Origin: Patulibacter sp040675535
GTDB lineage: Bacteria; Actinomycetota; Thermoleophilia; Solirubrobacterales; Solirubrobacteraceae
DNA: 5,102 bases
Reading direction: 5' to 3'
NCBI RefSeq assembly: GCF_040675535.1
Contig: NZ_JBFAPC010000257.1
Coordinates: 1 to 5,102, forward strand
The notes under the pieces are model-generated. The model made no database searches and was not told the DNA's origin. It saw only the letters and a list, made by a program, of their open reading frames with translations. Positions 1 through 4,165 of this stretch are shown here, piece after piece; within the stretch, counting starts at the first letter, position 1, and every line of letters starts with the position of its first letter. The position numbers were made by a program, and so were the translations under genes.

Positions 1-80
1 TCGACATCCGCACCTTCGTCGGCCCGCGGGCCGGGGCGGCCGCGGGCCGGGACGGGCGGACCGGCGCTCAGGCCGGGTGA
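1..80 (+). CDS. Possible C-terminal tail of an unidentified gene converging on panB (partial)
   Basis: The frame beginning at base 3 is open from the window edge to a TGA at 78-80 and gives 25 residues starting DIRTFVGPRAG and ending GAQAG. Of its 25 sense codons 24 end in G or C, and the few A/T bases sit in codon positions 1 and 2, as in the confirmed genes here. If real, it ends tail-to-tail with panB and overlaps its last 13 bases. The product cannot be identified from so little sequence. The second half is a Gly/Ala/Arg-rich tail that could equally be non-coding GC-rich DNA, and a strong hairpin falls inside it, so this is a weak call. Confidence 0.3.
   Translation, partial: DIRTFVGPRAGAAAGRDGRTGAQAG
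20..49 (-). terminator. GC-rich hairpin downstream of panB, possible U-less terminator
   Basis: Bases 20-29 (CGGCCCGCGG) are perfectly complementary to 40-49 (CCGCGGGCCG), giving a ten-pair stem with a ten-base loop. It begins 18 bases beyond the panB stop codon on the minus strand. No T-rich run follows in the minus direction, so it lacks the second half of a classical intrinsic terminator. Such stems can arise by chance in DNA this rich in GC, and this one may lie inside the tail of a convergent gene. It could serve both converging genes. Confidence 0.3.
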
Positions 81-997
81 CCCTCGACGGCCGACGGCTC
101 GGCGCCGTGGATCTGGGCGAGGGAGCCCTGGAACCGCTGGAGCTCCTCCGGCGGGATCGCGTAGGTGTGCTCGCGGCCGGGGAAGACGCCGTCGCGGACC
201 TCCTCGGCGTACGAGCGGACCGCGGTGAGCATGTCGTCGTGCAGGTGCGAGTACTGCTTGACGAACTTCGCGGTGTGGCCCTCCAGCAGCCCGAGCAGGT
301 CGTGCCACACGAGCACCTGGCCGTCGGTGGAGGCGCCGGCCCCGATGCCGATGACGGGGATCTCGATCAGCGGCATGAGCTCCTCGGCGACCGCCGCCGG
401 GATGGCCTCGAGCACGATCGCGCAGCAGCCGGCGTCCTGGAGCGCGAGGGCGTCGAGGACCATCTGCGCGGCCTGCTCGGCCTTCTTGCCCTGGGCCCGC
501 AGGCCGCCGAGCGCGCTGGCCGTCTGCGGCGTCAGGCCGAGGTGGCCGACGACCGGGATGCCGGCGTTGACGATCGCGCGGGCGCGGTCGATCATGACGC
601 CGCCGCCCTCGAGCTTGACCGCCTGGGCGCCGGCCTCCTTGACGAACCGCTGGGCGCTCTTGACGGCGTCGTAGTCCGACGCCTCGTACGAGCCGAACGG
701 CAGGTCGGAGACCATGAACGTGGCCTTCAGGCCGCGGCGGACGGCGCGGCCGAGCATCAGCAGCTCCTCCATCGTGGCGGGCACGGTGGAGTCGAGGCCG
801 AGGACGGTCGTCGCGGCGCTGTCGCCGACGAGGACCATCTCGACGCCGGCCTGCTCGGCCACGACGGCCGAGGGGTAGTCGTAGGCGGTCACCATGACCG
901 ACTTGCGGCCCTGCTGCTTGAGCTCGAGCAGCGAGGTCACGGTGACGGGGGCACGGTCGATGGTGGTGTTCACGACGGTGCGGGGGCTGGCGGACAT
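68..997 (-). CDS. panB: 3-methyl-2-oxobutanoate (ketopantoate) hydroxymethyltransferase PanB
   Basis: PanB transfers a hydroxymethyl group from methylenetetrahydrofolate to 2-oxoisovalerate, making ketopantoate, the first committed step of pantothenate synthesis in the cytoplasm. The 309-residue product shows the family's TIM-barrel landmarks in order: TAYD (37-40), VGDS (57-60, metal-binding Asp59), SDLPFGSY (97-104, Asp98), KLEGG (128-132), GHLGLTPQ (151-158), LEAIP with the catalytic-type Glu197, and GIGAG (217-221) followed by GQVLVWHDLLG. The reading frame stays open upstream to 1462, but that stretch is antisense to panD. The ATG at 997 is chosen because GGAG lies eight bases before it and family homology begins soon after. 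Compared with the roughly 264 residues of E. coli PanB, there are about 20-25 extra N-terminal residues and a short extra C-terminal tail. It is the last gene of the operon, 47 bases after panD, with no terminator between them. Confidence 0.97.
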   Translation of the reverse strand: MSASPRTVVNTTIDRAPVTVTSLLELKQQGRKSVMVTAYDYPSAVVAEQAGVEMVLVGDSAATTVLGLDSTVPATMEELLMLGRAVRRGLKATFMVSDLPFGSYEASDYDAVKSAQRFVKEAGAQAVKLEGGGVMIDRARAIVNAGIPVVGHLGLTPQTASALGGLRAQGKKAEQAAQMVLDALALQDAGCCAIVLEAIPAAVAEELMPLIEIPVIGIGAGASTDGQVLVWHDLLGLLEGHTAKFVKQYSHLHDDMLTAVRSYAEEVRDGVFPGREHTYAIPPEELQRFQGSLAQIHGAEPSAVEGHPA

Positions 998-1002
998 GAC
1001 GT

Positions 1003-1012
1003 GGTCTCCGGT
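1003..1012 (-). promoter_or_regulatory. Ribosome binding site fixing the panB start
   Basis: Read on the minus strand this is ACCGGAGACC, with the GGAG core at 1006-1009, eight bases before the ATG at 995-997. It decides the panB start, because the frame is open far upstream. The same ten bases precede the first gene of the operon at 3210-3219. Confidence 0.75.
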
Positions 1013-1044
1013 GTGGAGGGGTGAGGGTGCGGGAGCGCGGGCGC

Positions 1045-1455
1045 CTAGGCGACCGTGCTCACCCGGTCGGTCTCGGTGAGGAGCGTCGCGACGGCGTCGT
1101 CGACGTCGATGATCCGGTTGGTGCCGCGCTCGACGTGCACCACGACCGGCTCGTAGTGCTCGAGGTCCTCGCGCGTGTACTGCGCGTAGCTGATGACGAT
1201 GATGGTGTCGCCCTTGTGGACGAGGCGGGCGGCGGCGCCGTTGACCTTGACCTCGCCCGAGCCGCGCTCGCCGACGATCGTGTAGGTCTCGAACCTGGCG
1301 CCGTTGTCGACGTTCACGACGGCGACCTGCTCGTGGACGAGGATGTCGGCCGCTTCGAGCAGGTCGGGGTCGACCGTGATCGAGCCGACGTAGTGCAGGT
1401 CGGAGTCGGTCACCGTCGCCCGGTGGATCTTGGACTTGAGCATCGTGCGCTGCAT
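1045..1455 (-). CDS. panD: Aspartate 1-decarboxylase proenzyme PanD
   Basis: PanD decarboxylates L-aspartate to beta-alanine, the second substrate of PanC. It is made as a proenzyme that cuts itself between Gly24 and Ser25, turning the serine into the pyruvoyl cofactor. Here HYVGS places Gly24-Ser25 at exactly the E. coli positions. The other key residues also line up by number: Lys9, Arg54, Tyr58 and Asn72 (in VNGAAA). The start MQRTMLKSKIHR aligns with the E. coli MIRTMLQGKLHR, so the first ATG, not the fifth residue, is used. The length of 136 is normal for actinobacteria, with a slightly longer C-terminus than E. coli. It starts three bases after the panC stop, and its ribosome site AAGGG (1463-1467, seven bases before the ATG) lies within the end of panC, which implies translational coupling. 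No PanZ-type maturation factor is visible; actinobacterial PanD generally self-processes. Confidence 0.98.
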   Translation of the reverse strand: MQRTMLKSKIHRATVTDSDLHYVGSITVDPDLLEAADILVHEQVAVVNVDNGARFETYTIVGERGSGEVKVNGAAARLVHKGDTIIVISYAQYTREDLEHYEPVVVHVERGTNRIIDVDDAVATLLTETDRVSTVA

Positions 1456-1458
1456 GGA

Positions 1459-2397
1459 TCAACCCTTCTCGGGGGACTGCGGGACCTGCTGGACGTAGCC
1501 TCCGGTCCGTCCGGCGCCGGAGAGCGCGGGGACGGGGGAGTCGGCGAGGACGGGGGAGAGGAGCGTGTTGTCGATCAACCGGACCGGCCCGACCGGGACG
1601 GCGAGCGCCAGGAGCGCGGGGCCGTCGACGACGGCGCGGGGCTCGAGCGTCGCGGGATCGGCGATCGCGACGTACTCGGCGGTCAGGCCGGCGTCGGCCA
1701 GCACCGCGGTCGCGCGGGCGGTCAGCGCCGGGACGTCGAGCTCGCCGGCGCGGTAGGCCTCGACGACCGCGGCGATCGCGCGCGGGATCGCGACGGCGCG
1801 GCGGCGATCGGCGGACGAGAGGCGGACGTTGCGGCTCGACAGGGCCAGGCCGTCGGCCTCGCGCACCGTCGGCAGCGCGACGACGTCGACCGGCAGGTTC
1901 AGGTCGCGGACCAGGCGGCGCACGACGAGCACCTGCTGGGCGTCCTTGGCGCCGAAGAAGACGACGTCGGGGGCGACCATGTTCAGGAGCTTCGTGACGA
2001 CCGTCGTCACGCCGTGGAAGTGCTCGGGGCCGCGGTGGGCGCCCTCGAGGCGCTCGGTCAGCGGGCCCGAGATCCGGACCTCGGCGCTGTAGCCGTCGGG
2101 GTAGACCTCGCCGACCGACGGGGCGAAGAGGACGGCGGCCCCGGCGGCCTGCGCCCGGGCGGCGTCGTCCTCCTCCGTCCGCGGGTAGCCGGCGAGGTCG
2201 GACGCGTCACCGAACTGCCGCGGGTTGACGAACAGCGACACGATCGTGCTGGTCGCCCGCAGCGACGAGGCCGCGATCAGCGACACGTGCCCGTCGTGCA
2301 GCGCCCCCATCGTCGGGACGAGCCCGATGATGTGGCCCTTGGCGCGCAGCCCGCGCACGTGCGCGCGCAGCTCCGCGACGGTGCGGATGATCAGCAC
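1459..2397 (-). CDS. panC: Pantothenate synthetase (pantoate--beta-alanine ligase) PanC
   Basis: PanC activates pantoate with ATP to pantoyl adenylate and couples it to beta-alanine, completing pantothenate. Family landmarks in the 312 residues are PTMGALHDGH (28-37, the HIGH-type nucleotide site with His34 and His37), FVNPRQF (56-62), YPRT (71-74), HFHGVTTVVTKLLN (126-139), FFGAKDAQQ (147-155) and VREADGLALSSRN (178-190, the KMSKS-equivalent loop). The start is a GTG at 2395-2397: the product MLII matches the family N-terminus, and GGGGAG at 2404-2409 lies six bases before it. It overlaps the upstream DUF2520 gene by seven bases. The conserved domain ends near residue 280 (RLIDNTLL). The last 30 or so residues, Ser/Pro/Gly-rich and ending SPEKG, are an extra, probably disordered tail beyond the usual length of about 280. 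The panD ribosome site lies in the DNA of this tail. Confidence 0.97.
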   Translation of the reverse strand: MLIIRTVAELRAHVRGLRAKGHIIGLVPTMGALHDGHVSLIAASSLRATSTIVSLFVNPRQFGDASDLAGYPRTEEDDAARAQAAGAAVLFAPSVGEVYPDGYSAEVRISGPLTERLEGAHRGPEHFHGVTTVVTKLLNMVAPDVVFFGAKDAQQVLVVRRLVRDLNLPVDVVALPTVREADGLALSSRNVRLSSADRRRAVAIPRAIAAVVEAYRAGELDVPALTARATAVLADAGLTAEYVAIADPATLEPRAVVDGPALLALAVPVGPVRLIDNTLLSPVLADSPVPALSGAGRTGGYVQQVPQSPEKG

Positions 2398-3206
2398 GAC
2401 GCGCTCCCCGCGGCCACCCGCGCCTGCTCCGCGCCGGCGCGCGACGCGACGTCGCGGTGCGCGCGCTCGGCCAGGCGGGCCGTCGCGGCGGTCAGGGCGT
2501 CGAAGAGCTCGAGGTCGGCGGCGGGGAGGCGGTCGGCGAGCGCGGCGCGCTGCCGGGCGACCGTCGCCTCGTCCCCGCGCGCGACGGGCCCCGTGAGCGC
2601 CTGCGCCGCCCCGCGGTCCTGCCAGCCGTCCACGGCCGCGCGCACGAGCGGGCCGAGGGCGGCGCGGTCGAGTCCGGCGCCCGCCGCGACGCGGTCGGCG
2701 AGGTCCTCGACGGCGAGGAGGTAGTTCGCGGCCACCGACGCGGCGGCGTGGTACGCGGCGCGGTCGGCGTCGTCGACGCGGATCGCGCGCATCCCCAGAG
2801 CGGCAGCGAGGGCCTCGGCGGCGGAGCGCGCGCGGTCGGTGGCGCCGGCGACGGCGCAGGGGGCGCCGGCGAGGACGCTGTCGGGGCCGGTGACGGTCAT
2901 CAGCGGGTGCAGGGAGAGCGCCTCGTGCGGGGCGAGCGGGGCGAGCGTGGTCGCGCCGGAGCAGTGGCCGACGAGGCGGCCGTCGCGCGGGGCGATGGCC
3001 GCCGCGGCGTCCGCGATGGCCGCGTCGGGGACGCAGAGCAGGACGAGGTCCGCGTCACCGCCGTCGTGCCCACGACCGTGCGGGCCCGAGACCGACCAGC
3101 CGGCCTCGGCGAGGCGCCGGGCGAGCGCGGTGCCGAGTCGTCCCCGTCCAACGACGGAGGATCGGGGGGTGGGCGCATCGTCCGATGCGCGTGGACACGA
3201 GTCCAT
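2391..3206 (-). CDS. Rossmann-like / DUF2520 oxidoreductase-like protein, first gene of the pan operon
   Basis: The product has 271 residues. An N-terminal Rossmann nucleotide-binding fold is shown by VVGRGRLG (18-25, a GxGxxG motif), then VLLCVPD (55-61), HCSGA (81-85) and SLHP (98-101). A helical C-terminal DUF2520 domain follows, with YHAAAS...AANY (152-162) and ALTGPVARGD (203-212). This two-domain layout resembles 6-phosphogluconate dehydrogenase and ketopantoate reductase. The family's reaction is not established. In Mycobacterium tuberculosis the homologue Rv3603c also directly precedes panC and panD, so a role in pantothenate synthesis, perhaps reduction of ketopantoate, is a reasonable inference. 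The ATG at 3206 is chosen because GGAG sits six bases upstream and a Rossmann strand follows within about 16 residues. An ATG at 3230 (8 residues longer) lacks a ribosome site. The gene overlaps panC by seven bases. Confidence 0.9.
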   Translation of the reverse strand: MDSCPRASDDAPTPRSSVVGRGRLGTALARRLAEAGWSVSGPHGRGHDGGDADLVLLCVPDAAIADAAAAIAPRDGRLVGHCSGATTLAPLAPHEALSLHPLMTVTGPDSVLAGAPCAVAGATDRARSAAEALAAALGMRAIRVDDADRAAYHAAASVAANYLLAVEDLADRVAAGAGLDRAALGPLVRAAVDGWQDRGAAQALTGPVARGDEATVARQRAALADRLPAADLELFDALTAATARLAERAHRDVASRAGAEQARVAAGSASC

Positions 3207-3209
3207 CAG

Positions 3210-3219
3210 GGTCTCCGGT
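3210..3219 (-). promoter_or_regulatory. Ribosome binding site fixing the DUF2520 gene start
   Basis: Minus-strand ACCGGAGACC has its GGAG core at 3213-3216, six bases before the ATG at 3204-3206. It favours this start over the in-frame ATG at 3228-3230 and the GTG near 3329, neither of which has a matching purine-rich site. Confidence 0.65.
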
Positions 3220-3303
3220 CCAGCTCCCATGGGGATGCCGGTCGCGTGCAAGAGGGTGTGGTGCGGGGTGCTGCAGGGGTACGTCCCACATTCGTGGTGA
3301 CGG

Positions 3304-3310
3304 CCTCCTT
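3304..3310 (-). promoter_or_regulatory. Perfect Shine-Dalgarno-like AAGGAGG in the pan operon leader
   Basis: The minus strand reads AAGGAGG, the best ribosome-site match in the window, about 100 bases before the DUF2520 start. The nearest start codons are an ATG at 3289-3291 (12 bases away) and an overlapping GTG at 3287-3289 (14 bases away), both further than the usual 5-9. The GTG frame encodes 27 residues and ends in a TGA sharing bases with the DUF2520 ATG (TGATG, 3204-3208). It may serve a small leader peptide, or be chance sequence at the transcript start. Confidence 0.35.
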
Positions 3311-3312
3311 GA

Positions 3313-3340
3313 GTTGTAGCACTCCGCACGAGGATCGCAA
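3313..3340 (-). promoter_or_regulatory. Candidate promoter for the pan operon
   Basis: On the minus strand TTGCGA (3335-3340) resembles a -35 box and TACAAC (3313-3318) a -10 box, separated by 16 bases. Transcription would start about 3306, giving a leader of roughly 100 bases before the DUF2520 ATG. The surrounding 3290-3378 stretch is clearly less GC-rich than the genes, as expected of a control region. It is the best promoter match I see for the operon, but not a perfect consensus. Confidence 0.45.
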
Positions 3341-3347
3341 CGGAGTG
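3320..3347. repeat. Inverted repeat CACTCCG-N14-CGGAGTG around the operon's -35 box
   Basis: CACTCCG at 3320-3326 and CGGAGTG at 3341-3347 are perfect inverted copies 14 bases apart. The putative -35 box (3335-3340) lies between the arms, and one arm abuts the -10 region, the usual position of a repressor operator. The regulator is unknown. Confidence 0.45.
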
Positions 3348-3377
3348 AAATCAGGTCAGGAATCCGAGGTTTCACTC
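3343..3377. repeat. Inverted repeat GAGTGAAA-N19-TTTCACTC sharing an arm with the previous one
   Basis: GAGTGAAA at 3343-3350 and TTTCACTC at 3370-3377 are perfect eight-base inverted copies. The left arm overlaps the right arm of the 3320-3347 repeat, so the GAGTG core occurs three times in 58 bases. The two hairpins could not form together. The region lies between the divergent promoters and could act as operator DNA for both sides. Confidence 0.45.
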
Positions 3378-3421
3378 GCGCGCCAGGGGCCCCGCCCGCC
3401 GCCGCCGGGCGCGGCGCCCGA

Positions 3422-3427
3422 TAGCCT
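3422..3427 (+). promoter_or_regulatory. -10 box (TAGCCT) for a leaderless glycosylase transcript
   Basis: TAGCCT matches the actinobacterial TANNNT -10 pattern and ends seven bases before the GTG at 3435. Transcription would start at or next to that GTG, so the mRNA would have no 5' leader. This agrees with the absence of any Shine-Dalgarno sequence upstream. No recognisable -35 box is seen. Confidence 0.55.
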
Positions 3428-3434
3428 CGTCCCC

Positions 3435-4163
3435 GTGGGATCGACCCCGCCCACCTCCGTGCCGCCGACCGTCGCGGAGCGCCGCGCGCGCCTCGCCGCG
3501 CTGCGGGACGAGGCCCGGGGCTGCCGCCGCTGCCCCCAGCTGGCGGCCGCCCGGACGACGGTCGTGTTCGGCGCGGGGGATCCCGACGCCGACGTCCTCT
3601 TCGTCGGCGAGTCGCCGGGCCAGAACGAGGACCAGCAGGGCCTGCCGCTCGTCGGCGCGCCCGGTCGGCTGCTGACCGAGCTGCTGGCGGAGGTCGGGCT
3701 GCGCCGCGAGGACGTCTACGTGACGACCGCGCTGAAGTGCCGCCCGCCGTCGGGCCGCGACCCGCTGGTGGAGGAGCTCGCGCACTGCCGCTCGTACCTG
3801 CTCGGCCAGATCGAGCTCGTCCGGCCGCGGGTCGTCTGCACGCTGGGCAACTTCGCGACGAAGCTCCTGCGCGAGGACCCCGCGAGCATCAAGGCCGTGC
3901 GGGGGCGCGTCGAGATCCGCACCCTCGGGACGCGGACGGTGCGCCTGCTGCCGGTCCACCACCCGGTCGCGGCGCTTTACCAGCGCAGCCACGTGGACCT
4001 CATGCGACGCGACCTCGCGCTGCTGCCGGGCCTCGTCGAGCTGCCCCCGCCGCCCCAGCCCGAGCCGCCGCGCGCGGCCGAGGAGGCCCCGCCGGCCGCC
4101 GAGACCGAGACCGCGGGCGACGCGCCCGAGGACGAGGGCCCCGCCCAGCTCGGGCTGTTCTGA
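3435..4163 (+). CDS. Family-4-type iron-sulfur uracil-DNA glycosylase with a clamp-binding tail
   Basis: The enzyme cuts uracil from DNA, made by cytosine deamination or dUTP misincorporation, and so starts base excision repair. The 242 residues hold motif 1 GESPGQNEDQQG (58-69), usually GE(A/G)PG with Ser60 here; the family block ALKCRPPSGRDP (99-110); and motif 2 HPVAALYQ (176-183). The four iron-sulfur cysteines fit family 4: Cys30 and Cys33 (CX2C), Cys102 and Cys118 (CX15C). Residues 204-242 are an extra Pro/Glu/Ala-rich tail, probably disordered, ending QLGLF, a beta-sliding-clamp-binding motif. No ATG exists at the N-terminus. GTG 3435 is chosen because TAGCCT lies just upstream, fitting a leaderless start; GTG 3459 is an alternative eight residues shorter. 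It is divergent from the pan operon and two bases from the next gene. Confidence 0.94.
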   Translation: MGSTPPTSVPPTVAERRARLAALRDEARGCRRCPQLAAARTTVVFGAGDPDADVLFVGESPGQNEDQQGLPLVGAPGRLLTELLAEVGLRREDVYVTTALKCRPPSGRDPLVEELAHCRSYLLGQIELVRPRVVCTLGNFATKLLREDPASIKAVRGRVEIRTLGTRTVRLLPVHHPVAALYQRSHVDLMRRDLALLPGLVELPPPPQPEPPRAAEEAPPAAETETAGDAPEDEGPAQLGLF

Positions 4164-4165
4164 CC

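Noticed and set aside
77..1024. Long plus-strand open frame opposite panB
   Set aside because: Asp/Gly/Arg/Leu-rich shadow frame of panB caused by high GC; no family motifs, and panB on the other strand is certain.
998..1462. In-frame N-terminal extension of PanB up to 1462
   Set aside because: It lies over panD in another frame, encodes an Arg-rich nonsense sequence, and a good ribosome site precedes the ATG at 997.
1021..2724. 567-residue plus-strand open frame across panD and panC
   Set aside because: Antisense to two fully recognised genes and the start of a third; composition is the usual Asp/Arg/Gly/Val shadow pattern.
3207..3329. Longer DUF2520 protein starting near 3329
   Set aside because: The extra residues cross the predicted promoter, include Cys/His-rich unlikely sequence, and have no suitable ribosome site.
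3386..3419. Palindromes GGGGCCCC (3386-3393) and GGGCGC-G-GCGCCC (3407-3419) before the glycosylase
   Set aside because: Short GC-only palindromes are expected by chance in this composition; there is no useful loop and no U-run to make a terminator.
2457..3434. In-frame N-terminal extension of the glycosylase
   Set aside because: Antisense to the DUF2520 gene and crossing the control region; family homology and the -10 box place the start at 3435.
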